DNA from: UBA11986 sp963734955
Lineage (GTDB): Bacteria > Bacteroidota > Ignavibacteria > UBA10030 > UBA6906
Assembly (NCBI GenBank): GCA_963734955.1
Contig: CAVTJO010000011.1
Coordinates: forward strand, 1 to 64,000
Length of the DNA: 64,000 nt
Direction of reading: 5' to 3'
A program made the translations under genes and the position numbers. Below the pieces are notes generated by a model, which was given only the letters and a program-made list of their open reading frames with translations, had not been told where the DNA came from and ran no database searches. Positions 10,540 through 18,553 of the stretch are shown here, in pieces (the first letter of the stretch is position 1; the number at the start of each line of letters is the position of its first letter).

Positions 10540-10715
10540 CCTTGTCCTGATTCTTTTTTGAGTAACCGCCGCCTCTTTCAAGCAGAAACCACTCCAATCC
10601 CGAGGAAAGGGAGGATGCGCTGCAAAGCTGATCTAGTGAAAGAGAAAGAGGGATGTAGAACTTATATTCTCAAGTCGTAACAAGTGAGGCGAGAGGAGAT
10701 CCTTTCAAACGCATC

Positions 10716-10744
10716 ATTATACTTCAGTTCAACCCTGCAACAAA
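10716..10744 (-). promoter_or_regulatory. Candidate Bacteroidota-type promoter for the polysaccharide operon
   Basis: On the minus strand TTTG (10744-10741) is followed after exactly 19 bases by TATAATGA (TATAAT at 10721-10716). The known Bacteroidetes primary sigma consensus is TTTG, 19 bases, TAnnTTTG. It lies between argS and rfbC, which implies a leader of about 170 bases. This is motif matching only. Confidence 0.4.
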
Positions 10745-10805
10745 GCCACTCAAAGGTACTGATTCCCGCCACGAAAGTCAACGCACTTTTTGGCCACAGG
10801 GCTCG

Positions 10806-12434
10806 TTACATCTGCTCTGGAGCCGAAATACCGAACACGGCGAGTCCATTTTTCAAAACAACGCGGGTTGCTTCACACAACCCAAGCCTTGCTGACGTCA
10901 GCCGGGGATCATCCCCCAACACCCTGTGCTGATGATAGAAACGGTGAAACAGTCCGGCAACGTCATGAAGATACTCTGCAAGACGATGCGGCTCGTAGGT
11001 CACTGCACACGACTCAACGACCTCGGGCAAGAGCAATAACGATTTGATCAGGCCAATCTCTTCAGACGATTTCAACAGTTCAAACGTTGTTTCGTTTGAT
11101 CCAACTGTAAGCCCATCCTTTTCACCGTTACGCAGAATACCTGCTATACGGGCATGAGCATATTGGAGATAGTATACCGGATTTTCGTCTGACTGCGACT
11201 TGGCCAGGTTAATATCAAAATTCAGATGGCTGGTGATGCTACGCATGACAAAGAAGTAACGCACGACATCGGCACCGACCTCATCGATCAGTTCATCAAG
11301 AGTGATGTAGTTCGCCTTCCTGGTGGACATCTTCACGACTTCGCCATCCTGAAGAATGGTGACGAACTGGTGGATCAGCACCTGCACCTTTCCGCTGTCA
11401 TACCCAAGGGCTTTGAGTCCGGCAAGCACATCAGGATATGTTGCAACATGATCCGAACCGAAGATGTCGATCATCAGATCGTAGCCCCGGCGGAATTTTT
11501 CAACGTGGTAAGCGATGTCAGGCAAACGGTACGTCGGCTCGCCGCTGCTCTTCACAATCACTTTGTCCTTCTCTCCACCGAGATCCTCTGCCTTGAGCCA
11601 CAGAGCCCCCTCCTTCTCGTACACGAGATTCTTTTCCCGCAACTCCTCAATCACCTGTTTGATCTTCCCCGTCTCGTACAATGAGTTTTCATTGAAATAT
11701 GACTGGAACTCGATTCCGAGCCTCTTTAGTGTACTCTTGATATCATTGAAAATCTCGCTCTCGGCCTGCTGCTTGAATCTCCCTTCAGCAGGTTCACCCT
11801 TGAGGGCATCACCGTGTTGCTCAAACAGGTGACGGGCGATTTCCTTGATGTATGCTCCCTGGTAGTAGTCTTCCGGAAATGGTGCGCTCTCACCCAACAA
11901 CTCGAGATACCGCAACCGCACGGAATCACCAAGCACACGCATTTGCCTTCCGGCATTGTTGAAGTAATACTCACGAGTCACTTCATGGCCCGTCCACTCC
12001 AGCAAATTGGCAATGGTATCTCCAAAGACTGCGTTTCTTCCGTGTCCCACCGTGAGTGGACCCGTTGGGTTTGCGCTGACGAACTCAACGAGCGTCTTCT
12101 TTCCTGTCCCAATTGTCGACCGACCGAATGACCCCGCATGTGCGAGGACGTTTCCGAGCTCGCGGCGGTAGAAGCGGTCAGTGAACCTGAAGTTGATAAA
12201 CCCGGGACCGGCGACCTCGGGCCTGTCGATGAGTGCATCATCAATATCCAGATGCTTGACGATCTCGGCTGCCAATTGGCGAGGGTTCTTCTTGAGGCTC
12301 TTCGCAAGAACCATCGCGACATTAGTCGTCAGGTCGCCATGCTCTGGTTGACGGGGTTTCTCGAAGGTGACATCTGATGCAATACCGAGGGAACGCAGGG
12401 AGGAAACAACTTTCTCTCGAAGATACTCTTTCAT
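10806..12434 (-). CDS. argS: Arginyl-tRNA synthetase
   Basis: Charges tRNA-Arg with arginine in the cytosol. It is a class Ia synthetase with the N-terminal Add1 domain (residues 1-90, QPEHGDLTTNVAM), the HIGH-equivalent VGHGRNAVFGD after EFVSANPTGPLT, the catalytic Rossmann fold and the KMSKS-like KMSTRKANYITLDEL. The C-terminal DALR anticodon-binding domain follows (about residues 430-542), ending near FGISAPEQM. 542 residues is normal for the family. The ATG overlaps the rsfS stop by four bases (ATGA), so the two are translationally coupled. It is intact and highly confident. Confidence 0.98.
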   Translation of the reverse strand: MKEYLREKVVSSLRSLGIASDVTFEKPRQPEHGDLTTNVAMVLAKSLKKNPRQLAAEIVKHLDIDDALIDRPEVAGPGFINFRFTDRFYRRELGNVLAHAGSFGRSTIGTGKKTLVEFVSANPTGPLTVGHGRNAVFGDTIANLLEWTGHEVTREYYFNNAGRQMRVLGDSVRLRYLELLGESAPFPEDYYQGAYIKEIARHLFEQHGDALKGEPAEGRFKQQAESEIFNDIKSTLKRLGIEFQSYFNENSLYETGKIKQVIEELREKNLVYEKEGALWLKAEDLGGEKDKVIVKSSGEPTYRLPDIAYHVEKFRRGYDLMIDIFGSDHVATYPDVLAGLKALGYDSGKVQVLIHQFVTILQDGEVVKMSTRKANYITLDELIDEVGADVVRYFFVMRSITSHLNFDINLAKSQSDENPVYYLQYAHARIAGILRNGEKDGLTVGSNETTFELLKSSEEIGLIKSLLLLPEVVESCAVTYEPHRLAEYLHDVAGLFHRFYHQHRVLGDDPRLTSARLGLCEATRVVLKNGLAVFGISAPEQM

Positions 12435-12853
12435 GAAGCCTTTCGCTTGACGGTAGTGCGGGGCTTCCGTACCCGTGACGGCCTGACGGCACGTTTTGCA
12501 GACCGGGCTGCATCATCACTCAGCCGTTTAATTGCAGCGTCGCCCCACAACTTTTCAAGACTGTAATACGATCTCGTGTTTTTGTGAAACACATGAAGCA
12601 CGACATCAACATAATCCAGCACGAACCAGTTCATGCTGCCCGCTTCCCGATGCCAGGGACTCACTCCCCGTAGTTCCAAACCTTCCTCAACTGCATCAGC
12701 AATTGCTCTGACCTGAACATCGGAGTCTCCCGAACAGATGACGAAAAAATCCGCCACGGACGAGAGCTTCCGCAAGTCCATCACGACAACATCATGCGCC
12801 TTTTTGGTCATAGTCAACCTGGCTATCGCTGTTGCAAGTTGCGATGATTTCAA
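12431..12853 (-). CDS. rsfS: Ribosome silencing factor RsfS
   Basis: Binds uL14 on the 50S subunit and blocks subunit joining when translation must be slowed (known for the DUF143/RsfS family). Seen here are DVVVMDLRKLSSVADFFVICSG, the QVRAIADAVEE segment, the W-H-E pattern in SPWHREAGSMNWFVLDYVDVVLHVF and the SLEKLWGDA ending. After about residue 115 there is a basic tail rich in Arg, Lys and Pro that is longer than in E. coli RsfS and may bind RNA. It lies 15 bases after the LytR_C-like gene and overlaps argS by four bases, a conserved type of housekeeping arrangement. Confidence 0.95.
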   Translation of the reverse strand: MKSSQLATAIARLTMTKKAHDVVVMDLRKLSSVADFFVICSGDSDVQVRAIADAVEEGLELRGVSPWHREAGSMNWFVLDYVDVVLHVFHKNTRSYYSLEKLWGDAAIKRLSDDAARSAKRAVRPSRVRKPRTTVKRKAS

Positions 12854-12868
12854 ATGGCACTCCTTTCT

Positions 12869-13345
12869 TTAGTGAGAAGGTTTGAGTGAAGCGAAATCCT
12901 TGCCAATCACAATCGAGACATCAACATAATAGTCATGATTGAGCTGCTGGACAATGTTCTTCTTTTTGATGCCGAGCGCGTACGCGACCCTTTCCGCATT
13001 CTTCATATCACCGATCCGGTCGATCACCAGTGACTCCTCGACATCGGACGTTTTGTAGTTGCGTGACTCAACAACGTCGAAGCCGCGGGCGCGAAGATAT
13101 GAGGTACACGAGCCGGCAGCACCCTGCAATCCCGAGCCGTTCAACACATCGACCTGGATAATTTCGCCGGGTACAACACCGGCTTTCCCGGCATCCACCG
13201 GAGGCTGCAGAATCTGCCTGCTCAGAAGAGAGTACGTCAAATAGCCGACCACGAGCAGCAGGAAACCGATGAAAACATTCAGAAGCAGGGTACGAGAGTC
13301 GTTTCGGGAAGTGCCGGTGTGAGCAGGCGTGTTGTGTTCGTTCAT
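12869..13345 (-). CDS. Membrane-anchored LytR_C-domain protein
   Basis: A 158-residue protein with a short cytoplasmic N-terminus, one transmembrane helix (LLLNVFIGFLLLVVGYLTYSL, residues 20-40) and a periplasmic LytR_C domain starting IQVDVLNGSGLQGAA, the family hallmark, followed by RARGFDVVESRNY. LytR_C domains occur at the C-terminus of LCP wall-polymer ligases and also alone in FCB-group bacteria, where their role is unknown. It lies directly upstream of rsfS and argS. A terminator precedes it, so it probably has its own promoter. Domain call firm, function unknown. Confidence 0.85.
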   Translation of the reverse strand: MNEHNTPAHTGTSRNDSRTLLLNVFIGFLLLVVGYLTYSLLSRQILQPPVDAGKAGVVPGEIIQVDVLNGSGLQGAAGSCTSYLRARGFDVVESRNYKTSDVEESLVIDRIGDMKNAERVAYALGIKKKNIVQQLNHDYYVDVSIVIGKDFASLKPSH

Positions 13346-13361
13346 GAAGAGCGATGGGAGT

Positions 13362-13411
13362 AAAACAAAAAACCGAGCGCAGTTCCTCTCATGGTGAGGA
13401 TGGCCACTCGG
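13362..13411 (-). terminator. Rho-independent terminator after the 13458-13949 gene
   Basis: On the minus strand the outer arms CCGAG/CTCGG (13411-13407 and 13377-13373) enclose an inner TCCTC/GAGGA stem and are followed by TTTTTTGTTTT. It lies 46 bases past the stop of the small secreted-protein gene and just before the LytR_C gene, separating the two units. Confidence 0.75.
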
Positions 13412-13457
13412 CGAGAACTCGGAAAATCAACGTCGCTACCGTACGATGTGGTTCGGA

Positions 13458-13949
13458 TCAGAATCCGTTCTCCCTATACCAGGGGTTGTAGAATGGTGAA
13501 TAGTAGCTTCCAAGAGGAAGACTTTGGTATTGGAACTGGACCATCACATTGTCCCACGGTCTGTAATCCAACTGGGCACGACTGAGATAGACCGAGCTCA
13601 AATCGTTTTTCTTTCCGTTGAGGGTCGGCAATGTGTTGTACGGAGAATAGCTCATGCTGACATCGGCACGCGCCATCAGGTTGCTGGCAACTTCATAGGT
13701 CATACTGTTTGTATATGTTCCCAGCGACAAGGCCTGCCCACCCATGCTCGTGAACGACAGATCAAACGAATGCCTCATGTGGAACTTGTCGGGGTTAAAC
13801 CATCCAAGGAGCAGCTGAGGGGCCGATTGATGAATCAAACCATCAGAGACGCGACTCTCCTGTTCGATCTGGGACTTGAACTGAGCGTGCCCGAGAGTGG
13901 ACGCCAACATCAGACACGCTGCCACAAATGGCAAACACACATTCTTCAT
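13458..13949 (-). CDS. Hypothetical secreted protein, possible outer-membrane barrel fragment
   Basis: No family recognised. The start MKNVCLPFVAACLMLASTLG-HAQ is a clear signal peptide; an in-frame ATG 15 bases upstream is less likely. The remaining ~140 residues are rich in alternating polar/hydrophobic strands (FDLSFTSMGGQALSLGTY, ARADVSMSYSPYN, MVQFQYQSLPLGSYY) and end in an aromatic-rich SPFYNPWYRENGF. The pattern suits a few beta strands of an outer-membrane protein. It is too short for a full barrel, so it may oligomerise or be a periplasmic beta protein. It is flanked by a terminator downstream and the GlmU-like gene upstream, so it is probably monocistronic. Confidence 0.7.
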   Translation of the reverse strand: MKNVCLPFVAACLMLASTLGHAQFKSQIEQESRVSDGLIHQSAPQLLLGWFNPDKFHMRHSFDLSFTSMGGQALSLGTYTNSMTYEVASNLMARADVSMSYSPYNTLPTLNGKKNDLSSVYLSRAQLDYRPWDNVMVQFQYQSLPLGSYYSPFYNPWYRENGF

Positions 13950-14015
13950 TCTTTCCTCCTTCAAGCTCTCCGTTCCTGCTGAATGATAACCAAATCACTT
14001 AATTTTGTCAACTCT

Positions 14016-14768
14016 TCACCCGATGTTCCGGTCCATTTTCGAGCGGATGTCTTCAAGCTGTTGCACAGTATTTATCCCCTGAACCTCCTGAGGATCTTCT
14101 GCCGCCACGGCACATACCTTGAGGTTGTTTCTCCAGAAATACTCAAAAACATCGGTCAGATAGTACTCTTTCTGCGCATTGTCCGGGGTGATCGACCGGA
14201 GCCCCTCAAACAGCCTTGCCCGTTCGAAAACGTAAATGCCCGAGTTAATCTCTGTGATCATATGTTGTTCAGGTGTGGCATCCTTGTGTTCGACAATCGC
14301 CGTCACATTCCCGTCTTCGTCTCTTACAACGCGACCGTATCCTGTTGCATCGGCAAGCACGGAAGTCAGTACCGTTGCCGCCGCCGCGTGCTGATGATGG
14401 AACTCAAGCAACCCGCGCACGGTAACAAGGGCCAACATGGGAACATCACCGGAAAGAACAAGCACATCACCATCGAACTTCCTCAACGCGCGTTCCGCCT
14501 GCATCACAGCGTGGCCGGTACCAAGCTGGGGTGACTGCTCGACAAACGTCACTCTCTTTGCGGCGGATTTGAAATGATCAATGACGGATTCTTTCTGCCA
14601 TCCTACTACAACAACGATGATTTGGGAACAAAGCTCGAGTGCGAGGTCGACGACATGCTCGATCATCGGCTTGCCATTAACCTTGAACATGACCTTTGCC
14701 ATGTCGGGGTTCTTCATGCGCGTCCCCTTGCCAGCAGCCATGATGATAACAGCAAGCGGCCTATCCAT
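14016..14768 (-). CDS. GlmU-like nucleotidyltransferase (pyrophosphorylase domain only)
   Basis: Likely makes a UDP- or dNDP-sugar from a sugar-1-phosphate. The signature AAGKGTRM with downstream Lys (MAKVMFKVNGKPMIEHV) is the NTP-binding loop; QLGTGHAVMQAE, LSGDVPML, GYGRVVRDEDGNVTAIVEHKDAT and NSGIYVFE match the GlmU N-terminal domain. At 250 residues it lacks the left-handed beta-helix acetyltransferase domain of full GlmU (about 450), and no second domain follows. Either acetylation is done by another protein or the substrate is different. It overlaps panC by 8 bases and is the last gene of the porX-led operon. Confidence 0.88.
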   Translation of the reverse strand: MDRPLAVIIMAAGKGTRMKNPDMAKVMFKVNGKPMIEHVVDLALELCSQIIVVVVGWQKESVIDHFKSAAKRVTFVEQSPQLGTGHAVMQAERALRKFDGDVLVLSGDVPMLALVTVRGLLEFHHQHAAAATVLTSVLADATGYGRVVRDEDGNVTAIVEHKDATPEQHMITEINSGIYVFERARLFEGLRSITPDNAQKEYYLTDVFEYFWRNNLKVCAVAAEDPQEVQGINTVQQLEDIRSKMDRNIG

Positions 14769-15633
14769 GCGCTTCCTGCAGTTCCAGCATTATGTTGTCG
14801 ATCAGACGCGTAGTGCCAAACCTCGCAGCCAGTGAGAGGAGCATGCTTCCTTTGCACTCCACCAGTTCTTCCAGCGTCGCCGCGTCCGCAATCGATACGT
14901 AGTCAATTACCGCGGAGGAATTCCCGGTGATCATGTCTTTCACTTGCTGAATGATGGTCCTTGCTTCTCTCTCACCCTGAAGGATCAACTTCTCAGCGAG
15001 CTTCAACGACGTGTGGAGTACCGGAGCCTGCGCTCTCTCCACTTCGGAAAGATATGTATTGCGTGAGCTCATTGCCAACCCATCAGGCTCGCGTACAATG
15101 GGACAGACGAGCAACCTAATGTCGAAGTTCAGATCACGGATCATTTGCCGGATGACAGCAACCTGCTGGGCATCCTTTTGACCGAACACTGCAACATGAG
15201 GTTTAGTGATATTGAAAAGTTTTGCAACAATGGTCGCCACACCCCGAAAGTGGCCCGGGCGCAGCTTGCCTTCCAACACTGCGGTGATTTTCTCTATCTC
15301 AACAAACGAGTGATAGTTTTGGGGATAGACGGCGTCAGTTCCAGGAGCAAACACATAGTCCGTCCCTGCCCGGGATGCGAGCTGCGTATCACGATCAAGG
15401 TTGCGGGGATACCGGGTGAAATCTTCAGATGGTCCAAACTGAGTGGGATTTACGAAAATTGTGGTGATAACAACGTCGGAGTGTTTCTTCCCCATCCGAA
15501 TGAGAGTGAGATGCCCCTCATGAAGAAATCCCATCGTCGGAACAACCCCCACCCGTTTGCCGAGACATCGCAAGCGCTCAGCCTCCCTCTGCATCTCCTC
15601 AACATCCCTGATAACCATGGCCGTTTCACTCAA
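14761..15633 (-). CDS. panC: Pantothenate synthetase
   Basis: Joins pantoate and beta-alanine using ATP to give pantothenate, the coenzyme A precursor. The HIGH-like motif is in VPTMGFLHEGHLTLIR, the family segments TIFVNPTQFGPSEDFTRYPR and KLFNITKPHVAVFGQKDAQQ are present, and the KMSKS-equivalent is MSSRNTYLS. 290 residues is normal. The ATG overlaps the arginase stop by four bases. PanB and PanD are not in the window. The gene is intact and typical. Confidence 0.97.
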   Translation of the reverse strand: MSETAMVIRDVEEMQREAERLRCLGKRVGVVPTMGFLHEGHLTLIRMGKKHSDVVITTIFVNPTQFGPSEDFTRYPRNLDRDTQLASRAGTDYVFAPGTDAVYPQNYHSFVEIEKITAVLEGKLRPGHFRGVATIVAKLFNITKPHVAVFGQKDAQQVAVIRQMIRDLNFDIRLLVCPIVREPDGLAMSSRNTYLSEVERAQAPVLHTSLKLAEKLILQGEREARTIIQQVKDMITGNSSAVIDYVSIADAATLEELVECKGSMLLSLAARFGTTRLIDNIMLELQEAHG

Positions 15634-16535
15634 AGGATTTTCTTCCCGAACGCCGAGGTGACCAACTCCACGGCAAACTCCGCCGAGGCATTCTTTGAAT
15701 CAAGGATGGGATTCACTTCGACGATTTCGAGAGAGGTCATGATTTTGCTCTCGGAGATCAGCTCCATAATGAGATGTGCTTCGCGGTAGTCCAATCCTCC
15801 TTTCACCGGTGTTCCCACACCCGATGCGACCGTTGGATCAACCGCATCAAGATCAAAACTCACATGGACGTAGTCCGTTCCGTGCGTGACCCTCGCGAGC
15901 GCTTTCTTCATCACCCGGTGAATCCCCTGACGGTCGATGTCTGTCATGGTATATACATTGATCCCCAATTTTGCGAGGAGCTTCTTCTCGCCCTCGTCCA
16001 GACTGCGAACTCCGACCAGGGCAACATTTGAGGGATCAACCTTGGCCAGCGTTCCTCCGATGGTTGTCAATTCGCGTGGACCGAAACCCATGACCGCTGC
16101 CAGCGGCATGCCGTGGACATTCCCCGACGGAGATGTTGCGGGCGTGTTGATATCCCCATGGGCGTCGATCCAAAGAAGACCCAGCTTCTTTCGCTTTTGC
16201 CTGCAGTATGATGACACACCGGAGATTGTTCCGACCGCAATGGAATGGTCACCGCCGAGCACGAGCGGAAAACCGCGATGAACCATGATCGTTTCGACCT
16301 TCCTTGCGAGAACTTTGAGCGCCCGGGTAATCTCCCTGAGGTACCGCGCCTTCAGCTCTCCAACATGCAACTCCTCAACGTTCTTTATGTCAAGATCGCC
16401 TTCGTCAAGAACCTTGTGGCCGAGCTCCCTGAGTTTGTCATTGATGCCGGCAATACGAATTGCAGACGGTCCCATATCAACTCCGCGTCTGCCGGAACCA
16501 AGATCCATCGGGACGCCGAGTAAATGCACATTCAT
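15630..16535 (-). CDS. rocF: Arginase (ureohydrolase family)
   Basis: Hydrolyses arginine to ornithine and urea at a binuclear manganese centre. The three metal signatures are GGDHSIA, DAHGDINTP and SFDLDAVDP. The loop SPSGNVHGMP corresponds to the arginase segment that recognises the alpha-amino and carboxyl groups, which argues for arginase over agmatinase. 301 residues is the usual length. The gene follows accD by 16 bases and overlaps panC by four, so it is part of a housekeeping operon, not a dedicated arginine-degradation locus; no ornithine aminotransferase or urease is nearby. Symbol follows the Bacillus name. Confidence 0.92.
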   Translation of the reverse strand: MNVHLLGVPMDLGSGRRGVDMGPSAIRIAGINDKLRELGHKVLDEGDLDIKNVEELHVGELKARYLREITRALKVLARKVETIMVHRGFPLVLGGDHSIAVGTISGVSSYCRQKRKKLGLLWIDAHGDINTPATSPSGNVHGMPLAAVMGFGPRELTTIGGTLAKVDPSNVALVGVRSLDEGEKKLLAKLGINVYTMTDIDRQGIHRVMKKALARVTHGTDYVHVSFDLDAVDPTVASGVGTPVKGGLDYREAHLIMELISESKIMTSLEIVEVNPILDSKNASAEFAVELVTSAFGKKIL

Positions 16536-16551
16536 ACGATCAACAACAGTG

Positions 16552-17391
16552 TTATGCGAGAAGGGAAATGATCTGTGAAACCGCGTTCTTCAACTCTTTG
16601 CGGTGAATGATTTGATCGACAAAGCCATGGTCAAGCAGGAACTCAGACCGTTGGAATCCGGGTGGAAGGTCCTTGCCGATCGTCTGTTTGATGACCCGCG
16701 GTCCTGCGAAACCGATCAACGCTCCGGGTTCGGCAATATGGAAGTCCCCGAGCATCGAATAGCTTGCCGTGACCCCCCCCGTTGTGGGATCGGTGAGAAT
16801 GGAAATATACGGAACTGATGCATCGGCGAGCCGCGCAAGCTTTGCGCTGGTCTTTGCCATTTGCATAAGTGAGAGCGCTCCCTCCATCATGCGTGCGCCG
16901 CCACTCGATGATACGATGATCAAGGGGTGCTTTGACTTCCAGGCCCGGTCAATGGCCCGACCGACTTTCTCACCCACCACGGAACCCATACTGCCCCCGA
17001 TGAATCCAAAGTCCATGGCAGCAAGCACTACGGGATGTTTGTTCACGCTCCCCGTTCCCCATCGTACAGCGTCAAACAGGCCGGTCTTCTTGATCGCTTC
17101 CGGAATCCTGTCGCGATAGCGTTTCGTATCCTTGAACTTCAGTGGGTCGACGGACCGCATCCTTCGATCATGCTCCTTGAAGGACCCGGCATCAAGAATA
17201 ATCTCGATGTACTCCTTGCTCCCGATCCGGAAATGATGGTTGCACTTATTGCATGTGTAGAGATTCTGTTCAAGTTCTTTCTTGTGAATGATCTCACCAC
17301 ACTCGTCACATTTCACCCACATGCCGTCCGGCATTTCCTTTTTCTGGGTGTCTGCCGCTATCTTTTCCTTGGAACGCTTGAACCAGGCCAT
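16552..17391 (-). CDS. accD: Acetyl-CoA carboxylase carboxyltransferase beta subunit
   Basis: With AccA transfers carboxyl from biotin to acetyl-CoA, the first committed step of fatty-acid synthesis. The N-terminal zinc ribbon is complete (VKCDECGE and LYTCNKCNHHF, two CxxC pairs) and is followed by the crotonase-like carboxyltransferase domain with SSSGGARMMEG, DPTTGGVTASYSMLGD and IGFAGPRVI. 279 residues match the family. The ATG at 17391 (MAWFKRSKE) was chosen because it lies just before the zinc ribbon; longer readings run through tsaB sequence. It starts 12 bases after the tsaB stop. AccA, AccB and AccC are not in the window. Confidence 0.97.
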   Translation of the reverse strand: MAWFKRSKEKIAADTQKKEMPDGMWVKCDECGEIIHKKELEQNLYTCNKCNHHFRIGSKEYIEIILDAGSFKEHDRRMRSVDPLKFKDTKRYRDRIPEAIKKTGLFDAVRWGTGSVNKHPVVLAAMDFGFIGGSMGSVVGEKVGRAIDRAWKSKHPLIIVSSSGGARMMEGALSLMQMAKTSAKLARLADASVPYISILTDPTTGGVTASYSMLGDFHIAEPGALIGFAGPRVIKQTIGKDLPPGFQRSEFLLDHGFVDQIIHRKELKNAVSQIISLLA

Positions 17392-17402
17392 TGTCGTCCT
17401 GC

Positions 17403-18098
17403 CTATGATGGTTGCCTGAAGAAGAATTCCTTGATGTACCGGGGTTCCAATGTTCGGACGTCTGCGGATTCCCCACGATCCAGGAGCGCTTCTCCAATTC
17501 TCCCAACCGAACCCGCGCTGCACTCTGCCACGTTGTCCGGGACCGTACTCCAGTGGATCATCGGCTTTTGGCTCACCGCATTCTGTAACTTCGGAAGAGC
17601 GTCGCCGGTCATGACCACCCTTTCCGTAGGACAAGCGTCGAACACCCGATCAACCTGCATGTCGCACTCGACCGAAACGGCGTTCGCATCGCCGGCGATG
17701 TCCTTGAACCATTGGCAGTAGACCTCGTTTCGTCTCGCATCGAGCGCGGCAAGAATAGAAACATATTCCTCAACAAGACCCTCATCAATAGCGCGCTGTG
17801 CAAGAGCTTGCAGCGTTGACACCGCGACCAGAGGTTTCCCACTCGCGAACGCCAGTCCCTTTGCCACGCTCAAGCCAATGCGGAGTCCCGTAAATGAACC
17901 CGGCCCAATCGATACCGCAATGCCGTCAAGCTGACCAAGAGTAATGGCAGCCTGCCTGAGCACGCCGTCAATCAGCGTCATGAGTTTTTCTGCATGAACA
18001 TATTTCTCGCGGAGCGAAGCCTCTGCCAGAATCCTGCCACCGCTTACAACTGCAGCAGCACATACTGTGGTCGCGGTTTCAATCGCCAATACACTCAC
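17403..18098 (-). CDS. tsaB: tRNA threonylcarbamoyladenosine synthesis protein TsaB
   Basis: Scaffold/partner of TsaD in making t6A at position 37 of ANN-decoding tRNAs. The ASKH-fold start MSVLAIETATTVCAAAVV and the diagnostic segment GIAVSIGPGSFTGLRIGLSVAKGLA are present; DARRNEVYCQWF is also typical. 231 residues is normal. The start overlaps the tsaE stop (ATGA), so the two t6A proteins are co-translated. TsaD itself is not in the window. The C-terminal 30 residues (RTLEPRYIKEFFFRQPS) match the usual YxR-type ending. Confidence 0.95.
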   Translation of the reverse strand: MSVLAIETATTVCAAAVVSGGRILAEASLREKYVHAEKLMTLIDGVLRQAAITLGQLDGIAVSIGPGSFTGLRIGLSVAKGLAFASGKPLVAVSTLQALAQRAIDEGLVEEYVSILAALDARRNEVYCQWFKDIAGDANAVSVECDMQVDRVFDACPTERVVMTGDALPKLQNAVSQKPMIHWSTVPDNVAECSAGSVGRIGEALLDRGESADVRTLEPRYIKEFFFRQPS

Positions 18099-18553
18099 AC
18101 TGCAATTCCACCCACTCTCTCGACTTTCCTGTCTGCATCCTCGATGACGATCATCCGGTCAGTGTCTCCTTCGCCATAGGCAAGATTCACGTGAATACAG
18201 CACGGCGGAAGAAATTCACTCATCCGCTCGCCCCATTCTATCATGCAGATATGCTGTTCATCGAAGTACTCTTCAACACCCAGCTCTTGTATCTCCCGCC
18301 GGGTCGCAATGCGGTACAGATCAATATGAACGACAGTACAGTGATCGCCTTGATATTCATTTATGATCGTGAAGGTGGGGCTTGCAACATGAGCACGCAC
18401 CCCGAGAGAGTCACAAACACCTGCAATGAAATGTGTCTTGCCCGTGCCGAGATCACCCGAGAGCAAAACAATGTCTCCACGCTTCAGTGTTTTGGCAAAC
18501 GTTCTACCGATCCGGATGGTCTCATCAGTGGAATGAGAATGAAACGACTTCAT
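18095..18553 (-). CDS. tsaE: tRNA threonylcarbamoyladenosine synthesis ATPase TsaE
   Basis: An ATPase needed with TsaB and TsaD for t6A formation. The P-loop GDLGTGKTHFIAG at residues 33-45, the switch-like SPTFTIINEY, HIDLYRI and the family motif IEWGERM are all visible. 152 residues is typical. It overlaps the porX stop by four bases upstream and tsaB by four downstream, so translation of all three is coupled. The unusual partner is porX, a secretion regulator; tsaE and tsaB are housekeeping. Confidence 0.96.
   Translation of the reverse strand: MKSFHSHSTDETIRIGRTFAKTLKRGDIVLLSGDLGTGKTHFIAGVCDSLGVRAHVASPTFTIINEYQGDHCTVVHIDLYRIATRREIQELGVEEYFDEQHICMIEWGERMSEFLPPCCIHVNLAYGEGDTDRMIVIEDADRKVERVGGIAV

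Noticed and set aside
15630..16535. Agmatinase instead of arginase
   Set aside because: The SGNVHGMP loop after DAHGDINTP matches the arginase-specific alpha-amino-acid recognition segment.
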